DNA of 64,000 bases from Thermocatellispora tengchongensis (GCF_014202315.1 NZ_JACHGN010000004.1:62001-126000); one strand, 5' to 3'. Numbered from the stretch's first letter, positions 1-9,219 are shown. Made by a program: numbers and translations. The notes: a model not told the origin generated them from the letters alone.

Positions 1-1671
1 GCCCGACTGGCCGGCGATGGAGGTGCTGAGCATGATCAGCGAGGGGTTCTCCCGGGACAGGCTCGCGTAGTCCAGCCCCCATTTGGCCATCTGGCCCGGC
101 GAGAAGGACTCCACGACGACGTCGGCCCGGCGGGCGAGGTCGCGCACGACCTGCTTGCCCTCCTCGGTCTTCAGATCGACGGTCATGCCGAGCTTGCCGG
201 CGTTGCAGTTGCCGTACAGGGCGGAGTTCTCCACGCCGGCGACGCCCCGGTAGAAGGGCTGCATCAGCCGCGCGGTCTCCACCCGCCGGCTCGACTCCAC
301 CCGGATCACCTCGGCGCCGAAGTCGGTCAGCGCCCGGCCGATCAGCGGCCCGGCCACCACCCAGGACAGGTCGAGCACCCGCAGCCCGTCCAGCGGCGGG
401 GCCGGGGACAGGTCCCCGGCGGGCGGGTGGGGCGAGGGCGTCGCTTCCGCGGGCGGCTGGGGTGGGGCGGCGTGCCACTCGGCCAGGACCTCGGCGGTGT
501 GCTCGCCGAGGGCGGGCGCGGAGCGGCGCACGCGCGGCCCGGCCCCGCCGCTGACCCGGGCGAAGGAGCCGGGGACGCGGACCCGCTTCCCGCCGGCGTC
601 CACCTCCGCCCAGAAGCCCCGGCTCTCCAGATGCCCGGCCGCGCAGATGTCGGCCACGTCGTAGATCGCCATGCACAGCAGCCGGTGCTCGATCGCCGCC
701 TGGACGATCTCGGCCTTGGTCCGGCCGGCCAGGAAGGCGCGCACGGCCGCGCGGGCCCGGTCCAGGTCGGCCGCGGTCAGCTCGCCGGTCTCCAGCCGGG
801 CGGGCAGGACCCGCCAGTCCCAGGCGGCGATGTCCGCCTCCACCGCGCCCTCGGCGGCCAGCCAGCGGAACAGGTTGTTGGTGAACGCGCCCGAGGCGGG
901 GCCCATGGACAGGTGCAGCTCGACCAGGCCGTCCCGGCAGCGCCACTTCTTCAGGCTGTTCGGGGTCGCGGCACCGCTGCCGCTCTGGTCGCGTCCGGCC
1001 ACCGGCTCGCGGTGCCACTCCGGCTGGGCGTCGCCGACGGAGTGGGCCAGCACCCGGGCCAGGGTGGCGGTGCCCACGGCGGCCTGCGCGGAGACGTCCA
1101 CGACCTGGCCGCGTCCGGTGCGCGCGCGGGCCAGCAGCGCCAGCAGGGCCCCGGCGGCGGCGTCGGCGCCCGCGTGCAGGTACGCCTGCGGCACGCTGAT
1201 CCGCAGCGGCGGCCGGTCGCCGTCGCGGTGCGGGTCCAGCGGGCCGCCCGCGGCCCACACGATCAGGTCGCTGTCGGCGTACCCGGCCTTCGGGCCCGTC
1301 CAGCCGAAGGCGCTGATCGCCACGTACACCAGGTGCGGGCAGGCCGCGCGCAGGGTCTCGGGGTCCAGGCCGCGCTCGCGCAGCCAGGCGGGCGGCATCG
1401 AGGTGACCAGCACGTCGGCGCGGCGGGCCAGCTCGGCCAGCTCGGCCCGGCCCGGCTCGGCGTCCAGGTCGAGCACGATGCCGCGGCGGCCGGCGGCGTA
1501 CGCGTGCCAGTACATCGACGTGCCGCCGGCGGTGAGCGGAGGCGCGAGGCGCGCGGGGGACCCGCCGGGCGGCTCGACCTGGACCACGTCGGCGCCGAGG
1601 TCGGCGAGCAGCCGCCCGCACATCAGGCCGCGCTCGTCGGTCAGGTCGAGGACGCGCAGGTGCTCAAGCAT
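1..1671 (-). CDS. Tandem-domain class III CoA-transferase (CaiB/BaiF), 3' end outside window
   Basis: Class III CoA-transferases move CoA between carboxylic acids. The protein starts LRVLDLTDERG and carries DLGADVVQVEPPGG, the usual N-terminal Rossmann-like signature. A second full start of the same domain appears near residue 427 (GLRVLDLSWVVAGPLIG, then DFGAEVIRVES). This is therefore a two-domain fusion, with 557 residues visible and the C-terminal half of domain two beyond the left edge. The ATG lies inside the ferredoxin gene (8-nt overlap), so translation is coupled to it. It is the last visible gene of the TRAP-P450-ferredoxin operon. The role in CoA activation of the imported or P450-oxidised acid is inferred. 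Tandem CaiB proteins are known in actinobacteria; the substrate cannot be read from the sequence. Confidence 0.88.
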   Translation of the reverse strand, partial: MLEHLRVLDLTDERGLMCGRLLADLGADVVQVEPPGGSPARLAPPLTAGGTSMYWHAYAAGRRGIVLDLDAEPGRAELAELARRADVLVTSMPPAWLRERGLDPETLRAACPHLVYVAISAFGWTGPKAGYADSDLIVWAAGGPLDPHRDGDRPPLRISVPQAYLHAGADAAAGALLALLARARTGRGQVVDVSAQAAVGTATLARVLAHSVGDAQPEWHREPVAGRDQSGSGAATPNSLKKWRCRDGLVELHLSMGPASGAFTNNLFRWLAAEGAVEADIAAWDWRVLPARLETGELTAADLDRARAAVRAFLAGRTKAEIVQAAIEHRLLCMAIYDVADICAAGHLESRGFWAEVDAGGKRVRVPGSFARVSGGAGPRVRRSAPALGEHTAEVLAEWHAAPPQPPAEATPSPHPPAGDLSPAPPLDGLRVLDLSWVVAGPLIGRALTDFGAEVIRVESSRRVETARLMQPFYRGVAGVENSALYGNCNAGKLGMTVDLKTEEGKQVVRDLARRADVVVESFSPGQMAKWGLDYASLSRENPSLIMLSTSIAGQSG

Positions 1672-1879
1672 CGGCCCGCGCGTGCTCCAGGATCGAGATC
1701 GCGCCCTCGGGGCAGGCGTCGGCGGCGTCGCGCGCCTGGCCGAGCAACCCCTCGGGGATCTGCAGGGTCTGCCCGCACTGCGCGACGTACCCCTGCTCGT
1801 CGTCGGAGAGCAGGTCCTCGGCCACCGCGTAGCACCGGCCGTGTCCCATGCACCTGCCGGCGTCGATGGCGATGTACAC
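1664..1879 (-). CDS. 3Fe-4S type ferredoxin, P450 redox partner
   Basis: A small acidic ferredoxin of 71 aa. Cluster ligands are the C-x5-C of CMGHGRC near the N-terminus and the C of DACPEGAI near the C-terminus. This three-cysteine spacing matches the single-cluster ferredoxins that serve actinobacterial P450s. The start is GTG at 1879, because GGAGG lies 8 nt upstream inside the end of the P450 gene. An in-frame ATG at 1894 would leave no ribosome site. It follows the P450 by 2 nt and overlaps the CoA-transferase start, so it very probably delivers electrons to the neighbouring P450. No ferredoxin reductase gene is visible nearby. Confidence 0.9.
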   Translation of the reverse strand: MYIAIDAGRCMGHGRCYAVAEDLLSDDEQGYVAQCGQTLQIPEGLLGQARDAADACPEGAISILEHARADA

Positions 1880-1881
1880 GA

Positions 1882-3081
1882 TCAAACCTCCCATTCCAGG
1901 GGCAGCGTCTTGAGGGTGAGCTGGCCGCCCCGCTCGACCAGGGTGGTGCCCTCCTTGATCCGGTAGTCGGGGATGCGCTCGTGCCACTCCTTCAGCACGA
2001 CCGCGAGCTCCAGGCGGGCCAGGTGCATGCCGAGGCAGCGGTGCGGGCCCGCGCCGAAGGCGAGGTGCTGGTTGACGCCCTTGCGGCCGAGCACGAACCG
2101 GTCGGGCTCGGGGAACTTGCGCGGGTCGCGGTTGGCCGAGCCGATGCCGAGCCACATCACGTCGCCGCGCCTGAGGTCCAGCCCGTGGAACTCCCCGTCC
2201 TCCTGGACCTCCCGGCCCGCCTGGATCACCAGCGGGTACAACCGGACGAACTCCTCCACCGCGGCCGGGATCAGGCCCGGGTCGGCGACGATCGCCCGGC
2301 GGTCCTCCTCGTGCCGGGCCAGGTGGGTGTAGATGTAGCCGAGCGCGCTGCGGGTGGTGTCCAGGCCGGCCAGCATCAGCGTCATGCAGATGGTCAGGAT
2401 GTCCTGCTCGGAGATGGGCTCGCCGTCGATGCGGGCCTCCACCAGGCGCGAGACCATGTCCTCGCGGGGGTCGCGCAGGTTGGCGCGGCGCTCGCGCACC
2501 GCCTCGGTGAAGTACGCGATGATGTTCGCCTTCGCCGCCGCCGCGGCGGCCGGGTCGCCGCCGAAGAACCCGGCGAACAGCGTCTCCGACCAGGGCAGGA
2601 AGAACTCGCCATCGCTGACCGGCAGCCCGAGCAGGGCCAGGAACAGGTCCGTCGGGTACCTGATCGCGAACTCGGCCACGAAGTCGCACGACCCCTTCGG
2701 CCGCAGCTCCTCGATCAGCTCCACGCACCGCTCGTGCGCCATCGGGGTCATCCGCTTGACCGCCGCCGGGGCGAAGAACGGGTTGAGCACCCGGCGCAGC
2801 TTGGCGTGCGCCTCGCCGTTGAGGTCCTGCGGCAGCAGCGCCGTACCCGGCTCGGGGTTCAGCGCGCTCCTGACGTGGGTGGTCCAGGTCTCGTGCCGCT
2901 GGAAGCCCTCCAGCACGTCGTCATAGCGCTGGAGCATGTAGAAGCCGCGCCGGGTGGTGTCGTTGAAGTGGAAGCGGCTCTCCTCGCGGTGCCCGTCCAG
3001 CAGCGCGTAGTGCCCGTAGATCTCGGTGTCGAGGCCGAAATCCACATGGCTGTAGGGGCAGCCGCGCTCGGTCTCGGTCAT
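1882..3081 (-). CDS. Cytochrome P450
   Basis: A soluble bacterial class I P450 of 399 aa, the usual length. Visible motifs are the I-helix oxygen-activation segment LMLAGLDTTRS (about residue 235), the ExxR motif in EEFVRLY (about residue 275) and the haem loop FGAGPHRCLGMHLAR with the Cys ligand near residue 347. The ATG at 3081 follows AAAGGA at a suitable distance; the open frame further upstream is antisense to DctM and is not coding. It lies 20 nt downstream of the TRAP large permease gene and 2 nt upstream of a dedicated ferredoxin. Probable role: hydroxylation of the imported organic acid in a catabolic pathway. The substrate is unknown. Confidence 0.93.
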   Translation of the reverse strand: MTETERGCPYSHVDFGLDTEIYGHYALLDGHREESRFHFNDTTRRGFYMLQRYDDVLEGFQRHETWTTHVRSALNPEPGTALLPQDLNGEAHAKLRRVLNPFFAPAAVKRMTPMAHERCVELIEELRPKGSCDFVAEFAIRYPTDLFLALLGLPVSDGEFFLPWSETLFAGFFGGDPAAAAAAKANIIAYFTEAVRERRANLRDPREDMVSRLVEARIDGEPISEQDILTICMTLMLAGLDTTRSALGYIYTHLARHEEDRRAIVADPGLIPAAVEEFVRLYPLVIQAGREVQEDGEFHGLDLRRGDVMWLGIGSANRDPRKFPEPDRFVLGRKGVNQHLAFGAGPHRCLGMHLARLELAVVLKEWHERIPDYRIKEGTTLVERGGQLTLKTLPLEWEV

Positions 3082-3101
3082 GCGTCCGTCCTTTTCGCTC
3101 G

Positions 3102-4589
3102 TCACTCGCCGGAGGTCAGGTCGGGGATGAACGTCGCGATCTCCGGGAAGAAGATCAGGACGACGGTCACCACGATCGCCATCGGCATGAACCACCACAG
3201 CGCGTTGAACACGTCGTTCATGCTGATGTGGCGGCCCTGGTTGACCTCGGGGTCCTTGCAGATCCCGTGGATGATGAAGGCCAGGATGCCCACCGGCGGC
3301 GACACGACGGCCAGCTCGCCCATGAACACCGCGAACACGCCGTACCACAGCAGCGAGATGTCCAGCGCCTCCAGCGTGGGCATCAGGATCGGGACGGTGA
3401 GCACCATCATCGGCAGGGGCTCCATGAAGGTGCCGAGCACGATGTAGATCAGCGTCATCAGCAGCAGGAACTGCACCCGGCCCAGGTTCAGGCCGTCCAC
3501 CAGCTCGGCGAAGCCGGTGCTGATCCCGGTCATGGTGAACATCCGCGACAGCGCCTCGACGCCCACCAGCATCAGGAAGATCGCGCCCACGCTGCTCACC
3601 GTCGCGGTGGCGGCGTCGGCGATGGCCCGCCAGGGCCGGTCACCGCGCTTCCACAGCAGCGTGATGCCCACCGAGAACAACGCCGCGACGGCGCCCGCCT
3701 CGGTCGCGGTGAACACGCCGGAGAACATCCCGGCGACGATCAGCGCGATGAGCAGGGGCACCGGCCAGACCCGCAGCAGGCTGGCGAAGCGCCCCCGCCA
3801 GTCGGCCTCGGGATGCTCCTCCGCCCGGCCGGGGGCGGCGACCGCCCACCTCCGGGCGAAGATCACGATCATCACGGTGAACAGCACGGCGACCAGGATG
3901 CCGGGACCGATGCCGGCCAGGAGCTGCGGGCCCACCGGGACCTCGGCGATGCCCGCGTAGATGACCAGCATGATGCTGGGCGGGATGAGCTGGCCGGGCA
4001 GGCCCGCCACGATCACCGAGCCGATCGCCAGGCGCTTGTCGTAGCCGGCCTTGAGCATCTCGGGGACGCCGATGCGGGCCAGCGCGTACGTCGTGCCGAC
4101 CGAGGAGCCGCTGACCGAGGCCAGGCCGGCGCCGGCCAGGTTGGTGCCGACCGCCAGGCCGCCGGGCAGCCAGCCCAGCCACTGGCGGCCGGCGGCGTAC
4201 AGGCCCTGGGTGAGGCCGGCCTTCCACAGCAGCAGGCCCATGAGGATGAACATGGGCACCACGCTGAGGGTCCAGTTGGCCACCTGCTGGTAGGGCAGCG
4301 TGGTCAGCGTGCTGCGCACGACCAGCGGGCCGCGCAGGGCGTACATGCCGGCCAGGGCCGGGATGATCATGGCGATCGCGACCGGCACCCGCAGGAAGAT
4401 CAGCCCGATCATGAGCACGCAGGCCAGGACGCCGATCGCCTCCGGGACCAGCGGCAGGAACATGCCCGCCGTCGATCCGGCCACGACGATCGCGGAGATG
4501 GCGAGCACGATCCACGAGCGGCGTCCGCCGCCGGCCGCCGTGGCCGCCTCGCCGCCGGGCGCGCCGGTCAGCGCGCGGGTCTGGGTCAT
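3102..4589 (-). CDS. dctM: TRAP transporter large permease, DctM family
   Basis: Integral membrane protein of 495 aa with about twelve hydrophobic segments. It is the ion-coupled transport subunit of a tripartite ATP-independent periplasmic transporter. Typical DctM features include the conserved SGSSVGTTYALARIGVPEM segment and the C-terminal VVSPPVGILAFI segment. Its ATG overlaps the stop of the small permease gene (ATGA). With DctP and DctQ it forms a complete three-part transporter, normally for carboxylates. The downstream P450/CoA-transferase suggests that the solute is an acid catabolised through a CoA ester. Confidence 0.93.
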   Translation of the reverse strand: MTQTRALTGAPGGEAATAAGGGRRSWIVLAISAIVVAGSTAGMFLPLVPEAIGVLACVLMIGLIFLRVPVAIAMIIPALAGMYALRGPLVVRSTLTTLPYQQVANWTLSVVPMFILMGLLLWKAGLTQGLYAAGRQWLGWLPGGLAVGTNLAGAGLASVSGSSVGTTYALARIGVPEMLKAGYDKRLAIGSVIVAGLPGQLIPPSIMLVIYAGIAEVPVGPQLLAGIGPGILVAVLFTVMIVIFARRWAVAAPGRAEEHPEADWRGRFASLLRVWPVPLLIALIVAGMFSGVFTATEAGAVAALFSVGITLLWKRGDRPWRAIADAATATVSSVGAIFLMLVGVEALSRMFTMTGISTGFAELVDGLNLGRVQFLLLMTLIYIVLGTFMEPLPMMVLTVPILMPTLEALDISLLWYGVFAVFMGELAVVSPPVGILAFIIHGICKDPEVNQGRHISMNDVFNALWWFMPMAIVVTVVLIFFPEIATFIPDLTSGE

Positions 4590-5161
4590 CGCCGCTCCAT
4601 CCCGTCGGCCGCCATCTGGGCCTCCAGCACCGCGTCTTCGGGGTCGCCCACGAGGTGGCCGTCCTCGCCGGGCCGGGTGACCGCGCGCACCGCCGCCACG
4701 GCGAACTGCACGGTCAGGCTGCCGAAGGCGAGCGGCGCCAGGAAGTACGCGGGCCAGGCGATCACGTCGCTCACCCCGGCCGTCTTGCCGATCTCCATCG
4801 CGTGCACGGCCTCACCCCACACGAACCAGGCGAAGGCCGCCGACAGCGCCGAGCACGCCGCGAACACCAGGGCCAGGACGTACCGGCGGGACGCCTGCGG
4901 GAGCCGCTGGTAGATCAGGTCGGTCGCGATGTGCTGGCCGCGGTACTGCGCCGCCACGAACCCCAGGAACGCCACGAGCGGCAGGTACCAGTACTGCACG
5001 ATCTCCAGCGTGTTCGGGATCGGCAGGTTCAGGAACGCGCGCAGCAGCGCGTTCGCGGAGATGTGGATCATCATCACGAAGGTGCAGATCACGGCCGGGA
5101 CCTCGATGAGCAGTTCGACCCGGCGCCATCGCCGCGGCGGCCGCGGGGTGTGCGTGGCCAC
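4586..5161 (-). CDS. dctQ: TRAP transporter small permease, DctQ family
   Basis: A 191-aa protein with four hydrophobic segments, the size and topology of DctQ. Diagnostic stretches are EIVQYWYLPLVAFLGFVAAQ, then RGQHIATDLI (both typical of the loop after helix 2) and WPAYFLAPLAFG near the last helix. The start is taken as GTG at 5161, 5 nt after the stop of the binding-protein gene. No strong ribosome site is visible, so expression is probably by translational coupling. It bridges DctP and DctM in the membrane. Confidence 0.88.
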   Translation of the reverse strand: MATHTPRPPRRWRRVELLIEVPAVICTFVMMIHISANALLRAFLNLPIPNTLEIVQYWYLPLVAFLGFVAAQYRGQHIATDLIYQRLPQASRRYVLALVFAACSALSAAFAWFVWGEAVHAMEIGKTAGVSDVIAWPAYFLAPLAFGSLTVQFAVAAVRAVTRPGEDGHLVGDPEDAVLEAQMAADGMERR

Positions 5162-5166
5162 GGCGA

Positions 5167-6468
5167 TCAGGCGGTGGCGGGCCGCTGCTTGAGGAAGATC
5201 TCCTCGAACAGCTTGTTCACGTACGGGTCGAGGTCCACCTTCCCGGCCGTGTACCAGTCGGCGAAGCCGTTGTAGTCGGTCTCGTTCTCGTAGCCGAGGT
5301 CCTTGATCAGGGTGAGCCACCTGGCCGAGGCCGCCTGGACGGCGTCCACGAACGCGTCGCCGTCGCCGACCGCCGTGTTCGAACGCAGCTCCTGCAAGAT
5401 GCCGTCGTTGGCCTTCTTCACCGCGGCCCGCGCGTCGTCGGAGAAGGTCTCCACCGAGCCGTTGGCCTTCTTCACCTGCTTGACCGCCTCGACGGTGTTC
5501 GGCCAGATCTTGTCCTCGATGTTGCCCTTGACGAAGACGTCCAGCCGGTCGTAGAAGAGCTGCTTGGCCACCAGCGGCAGGCTCTCCCAGGTGGTGGTGC
5601 TCATGGCCATCGCGCCGGGCGCCAGGGCGAAGCCGGCGTCGGGGTCGAGCAGCACGTGCGGCGCGGCCGGGATGAAGCCGCCCAGCACCGCGACGGTGAG
5701 GCTGGACATCGAGCAGGACACGACGCCGCGTTCCAGGCTCTCGAACAGCTCGGTGTAGGGGATGGAGGCCGCGGCGGCGCCGAGCGCGCCGATCTCCTTG
5801 GTCTGCGCCTGGCCGCCGGCCGCGATCTGCGCGCCCTTGAGCTGCGCCAGGTCGCGCCGGGCCGAGTTGCAGAACAGCGCGTTGGGCCCGGAGTTGTAGA
5901 CCGGCAGGAGCATCTTCATGCCGTGGTCCTCGAACTCCTTGGAGATGGCCGGGATGTTCGCGGCGACCTCCAGGGGCCAGGCGTTGGACTGCAGCGTGCC
6001 CACGACCACGCTCTGGTCCGAGACGAAGCTGGTGGAGATGAGCGCCGCGTTCGCCGGGTACTCCGCCGGCTCGTAGATCGGCAGCACCTGGCCCAGGTCG
6101 AGCCGGCCGTCCCGCAGCGCGTCGTCGATCTCGGCGGGCGGCGCCACCGCGTTCGAGTACTGCACGTCGAACTTGATCTTGCCGTCGGACCACTCGGTGA
6201 TCGCGGCGAGGTAGTCCTCGACGTTCTTGCCGGTCGCCGACCCCTTCGGCGCCGGGGTCTGCGTCCGCAGCGTGATCGGGTCCACATCGGCGAACGCGGC
6301 CCGGTACTGCTCCTTGGTGGCGCCGTACTCGACGCCGCCGCTCTGTGATCCCGTGCCCGCCGTGCCGCCGGTGCCGCCCTCGGCGCACCCGGCCAGTACC
6401 AGCGCCCCCACCAGGCCGACCCCGGCGATGCAGGCTTTGGCCCCCCGGCTCCCGCGCAATGTGACCAT
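5167..6468 (-). CDS. dctP: TRAP transporter solute-binding lipoprotein, DctP family
   Basis: Extracytoplasmic binding protein, 433 aa. A lipoprotein signal peptide ends in LVLAGC, with the Cys as lipid attachment site, as expected in a monoderm. The mature part has DctP-like features: YNSGPNALFC and a later segment rich in Lys/Glu helices. The ATG at 6468 has GGAG 6 nt upstream and gives a normal signal peptide; an ATG 27 codons further upstream would add an unlikely hydrophilic leader. It is first in a run dctP-dctQ-dctM-P450-ferredoxin-CoA-transferase and lies just downstream of a promoter/operator at 6550-6579. Confidence 0.92.
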   Translation of the reverse strand: MVTLRGSRGAKACIAGVGLVGALVLAGCAEGGTGGTAGTGSQSGGVEYGATKEQYRAAFADVDPITLRTQTPAPKGSATGKNVEDYLAAITEWSDGKIKFDVQYSNAVAPPAEIDDALRDGRLDLGQVLPIYEPAEYPANAALISTSFVSDQSVVVGTLQSNAWPLEVAANIPAISKEFEDHGMKMLLPVYNSGPNALFCNSARRDLAQLKGAQIAAGGQAQTKEIGALGAAAASIPYTELFESLERGVVSCSMSSLTVAVLGGFIPAAPHVLLDPDAGFALAPGAMAMSTTTWESLPLVAKQLFYDRLDVFVKGNIEDKIWPNTVEAVKQVKKANGSVETFSDDARAAVKKANDGILQELRSNTAVGDGDAFVDAVQAASARWLTLIKDLGYENETDYNGFADWYTAGKVDLDPYVNKLFEEIFLKQRPATA

Positions 6469-6549
6469 CGACCACTCCGTCACTACAGATGTGCCGCGAC
6501 CGCTGCCGACAGCAGGCCGCCGTGGTGAACCGTGCCACCAGATGTGCAT

Positions 6550-6579
6550 ATCATTCGCCTAGTTTGACCCTCAGGTCAA
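6550..6579 (-). promoter_or_regulatory. Promoter with overlapping inverted-repeat operator for the TRAP-P450 operon
   Basis: Reading the minus strand there is TTGACC (6579-6574), an 18-nt spacer and AATGAT (6555-6550). The -35 element is one arm of a perfect inverted repeat, TTGACC-4 nt-GGTCAA, at 6564-6579. A repressor bound there would block the polymerase. No local regulator gene is adjacent, so the binder is unknown; GntR or TetR families are plausible from the repeat size. Confidence 0.5.
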
Positions 6580-6641
6580 TACTTCTATGCGCATGAATTG
6601 CGCTCGTTGTCACACGTGCTTAACGCGCCCGAAACCGGACG

Positions 6642-7481
6642 TCAGCCCTCGGATGCGGCTGGTCCCAGCAGCGCGACGGGCTCCTCGTAGCGGCCCGAGG
6701 CGAACGGCGACGTGCCCCCCGCGCCGGTCATGCCGGCGTCCACCGGCAGCACCACGCCGGTCACGAACGCCGCGTCGTCGCCGGCCAGATAGAGCACGCC
6801 CGCGGCGATGTCGGCCGGCCGCAGGGGGCGGCCCATGAAGCAGGTCCTGCCCAGCGCCTCCTCCGCGCCCGCGAGGTCGTCCACGCCGCCCGCGACGACC
6901 TCCGCGGTCATCGCCGACACCACCGCACCCGGCACGATGGTGTTGACCCTGATCCCGTACGGCCGCAGCTCGGCCGCCACGGAATTGGACAGCCCGATCA
7001 CGCCCGCCTTCACCGCGCTGTAGACGTGCGCGCCCACCCCGCCGATCAGCGCCGCCGGGCTGGAGGTGGAGATGATGACGCCGGAGCGCCTCGGCTTCAT
7101 CACCCGCGCCGCGTGCTTCATGCCCAGCAGCACGCCGCGCAGGTTCACCGCGATGGTCAGGTCGGCGTCGGCGGTGCGGGTCTTGTCGATCGGGCCCAGC
7201 GCGCCCATGATCCCCGCGTTGTTGAACATCACGTCCAGCCCGCCGAACCGCTCGACGGCGGCGTCCACCGCGGCGGCGACGTCCTCCTCTCGGGTCACGT
7301 CGGTGCGCGCGAACAGGACGCCCGGCCCGAGTTCCGCCGCGAGCGCCCGGCCCGCCTCCTCCTGCACGTCGGCGATGACGACCTTCGCGCCCTCGGCGTG
7401 CAGGCGGCGTACGGCGCCCTCGCCGATGCCCACCGCCCCGCCCGTGATCAGCGCCACCCGTCCGGACATGCGCCCGCCCAT
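6642..7481 (-). CDS. Short-chain dehydrogenase/reductase (classical SDR)
   Basis: NAD(P)-dependent oxidoreductase of 279 aa. The nucleotide-binding TGGAVGIGEG is at residues 13-22, NNAG is near 90, Ser of the ISTSS strand precedes YSAVK (catalytic Tyr and Lys), and the PG segment after the active site is present. The N-terminal ATG at 7481 follows GGGGAGG closely; a second ATG four codons later is possible. It lies 37 nt after the aldehyde dehydrogenase gene and probably shares its transcript. Alcohol/ketone oxidation ahead of or after the aldehyde dehydrogenase is the natural inference; the substrate is not identifiable. Confidence 0.9.
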   Translation of the reverse strand: MGGRMSGRVALITGGAVGIGEGAVRRLHAEGAKVVIADVQEEAGRALAAELGPGVLFARTDVTREEDVAAAVDAAVERFGGLDVMFNNAGIMGALGPIDKTRTADADLTIAVNLRGVLLGMKHAARVMKPRRSGVIISTSSPAALIGGVGAHVYSAVKAGVIGLSNSVAAELRPYGIRVNTIVPGAVVSAMTAEVVAGGVDDLAGAEEALGRTCFMGRPLRPADIAAGVLYLAGDDAAFVTGVVLPVDAGMTGAGGTSPFASGRYEEPVALLGPAASEG

Positions 7482-7518
7482 GGTCCTCCCCTTTTTCCGC
7501 TTCCGTACGGGCGGCGTG

Positions 7519-8964
7519 TCAGCCGCGTACGGCGATCGACTTGGTCTCCAGGTACGCGCGGAAACCCTCCGGGCCCATCTCCCGGCCCAGCCCGGACTGC
7601 TTGTAGCCGCCGAACGGCGAGCCGAACGCCTGCGGCCTGCCGTTCACACTGACCATGCCGGTACGCACCCGGCGCGCGACCGCGAGCGCGCGGTCCTCAT
7701 CGGCGCTCCACACCGAGCCCGACAGCCCGTACGGCGAGTCGTTGGCGATGGCGACCGCCTCGTCCTCGCCGTCGTAGGCGATCACGGCCAGGACCGGCCC
7801 GAAGATCTCCTCCCGGGCCACGCGCATGGCGTTGTCCACGCCGGCGAGCAGGGTCGGGGCCACGAACCAGCCGCCCGCGAGATCGGCGGGCAGCGCGGGC
7901 CGCCCGCCCCCGGTCACCACCCGCGCGCCCTCGCGCCGGCCCACCTCGACGTAGCCCTCGACCCGATCGCGCTGCCGTTCGCTCACCAGCGGCCCGATCC
8001 CCGTCGCGGGGTCCATCGGGTCGCCCACCCGCTGCGCCCGCAACGCCTCGGCGACCGCCTCCACCAGCCGCCCCTCCAGGCGGCGCGGCACCAGCAGCCG
8101 GGTCTGCGCGATGCACGCCTGCCCGTTGACCAGCAGCGCCATCGGCAGCAGCGCCCGCACCACCTCCTCCACGTCCGCGTCGTCGAGGATGATCGCCGCC
8201 GACTTGCCGCCGAGCTCCAGCGTCACGCGCGCGATCCGCTCCGCGCACACGGCCATGATCTTCTTGCCCGCCGCGCTGCTGCCGGTGAAGGCCACCTTGT
8301 CCACCTCGGGGTGCGCCACCAGGTGCGCCCCCGCGTCCCGATCGCCGGGCACCACGCTCAGCACGCCCTCCGGCAGCCCGGCCTCCGCCAGCGCCTCCGC
8401 CAGGTGGTAGGCCGTCAGCGGGGTCTCCGGCGGCGGCTTGAGCACCACCGAGCACCCCGCCGCCAGCGCCGGGGCCACCTTCAACGCCGGCGTGCTCAGC
8501 GGACCGTTCCACGGCGTGATCGCCCCGACCACCCCGACGGGCTCCTGGGTGACCAGGCTGGTGTTCACCCCGTCCGTACGCAGCTCGTCGTAGGCGAACT
8601 CGGCGGCCAGCCCCGCGTAGTACCGCAGGTGCCGGATCGGGTTGGGCACGTGCGCCCGCTCGCTGAACCAGATCGGACACCCCAGCTCGGCCGTGATCAG
8701 CCTGGCCAGCTCGGCCGCCCGCTTCTCCAGCAGCTCGGCCGCCGCCCGCAACACCTCCGCCCGCCGCTCCGGCGCCTCCCCGGCCCACACCCCCGAGTCG
8801 AACGCGGCCCGCGCGGCGGCCACGGCGTCATCGATGTCGGCGGGCCCCGCCAGCCCGGCCTCACCCACGTCCTCACCGGTCGCCGGGTTGCGCACCCTGA
8901 CCTTCCGGCCCTCCCGCGGCGCTGCCCACTGCCCTCCGACGAACAGTTCCGGACGCTCGACCAC
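7519..8964 (-). CDS. Aldehyde dehydrogenase (NAD(P)+-dependent)
   Basis: ALDH superfamily enzyme of 481 aa, normal length. The catalytic Cys lies in NGQACIAQTR and the general-base Glu in TLELGGKSA. The NAD-binding FTGSSAAGKKI and the C-terminal FGSPFGGYKQSGLGREMG are both present. GTG at 8964 is chosen because GGGAGGG lies 7 nt upstream and homologues start near ELFVGGQW. An upstream ATG at 8988 lies inside an operator-like palindrome and is not preferred. It is the promoter-proximal gene of the ALDH-SDR pair. Confidence 0.93.
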   Translation of the reverse strand: MVERPELFVGGQWAAPREGRKVRVRNPATGEDVGEAGLAGPADIDDAVAAARAAFDSGVWAGEAPERRAEVLRAAAELLEKRAAELARLITAELGCPIWFSERAHVPNPIRHLRYYAGLAAEFAYDELRTDGVNTSLVTQEPVGVVGAITPWNGPLSTPALKVAPALAAGCSVVLKPPPETPLTAYHLAEALAEAGLPEGVLSVVPGDRDAGAHLVAHPEVDKVAFTGSSAAGKKIMAVCAERIARVTLELGGKSAAIILDDADVEEVVRALLPMALLVNGQACIAQTRLLVPRRLEGRLVEAVAEALRAQRVGDPMDPATGIGPLVSERQRDRVEGYVEVGRREGARVVTGGGRPALPADLAGGWFVAPTLLAGVDNAMRVAREEIFGPVLAVIAYDGEDEAVAIANDSPYGLSGSVWSADEDRALAVARRVRTGMVSVNGRPQAFGSPFGGYKQSGLGREMGPEGFRAYLETKSIAVRG

Positions 8965-8982
8965 CGCTCGACCCTCCCGCCA

Positions 8983-9029
8983 TTTCATGATAATGAAAGA
9001 ACTTAATTCACCGCCGAGCCGAGGGTCAA
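8983..9029 (-). promoter_or_regulatory. Promoter and palindromic operator upstream of the aldehyde dehydrogenase
   Basis: Minus strand: TTGACC (9029-9024), 18-nt spacer, TAAGTT (9005-9000). Directly downstream lies the perfect palindrome TTTCAT-GATA-ATGAAA (8983-8998), at the expected transcription start. This is a classic position for a repressor site. It is A/T-rich compared with everything around it, which makes chance less likely. Confidence 0.55.
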
Positions 9030-9219
9030 GGAAAGCACGACGCCGCCGGGGACACCCCTCCATGAAGGACAGCACCGCCGAGCCGCCGCACCGGGTGCGA
9101 CCGCCGCCGATCGACGGCACCCGGTCGCGCGCAGGGGACTTGGAGGCCGCGGACATCGAGCCCATGGCGGACATCAACCCCGCAAGGCGGGGCACCCTGA
9201 CGGTCGGCACCGACGGCGA

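Noticed and set aside
427-3447. A very long open frame on the plus strand opposite the CoA-transferase, ferredoxin and P450 genes
   Set aside because: It is antisense to clearly recognisable proteins, has Arg/Gly/His-rich nonsense composition and no ribosome site; such shadows are normal at this G+C content and recur opposite most genes here.
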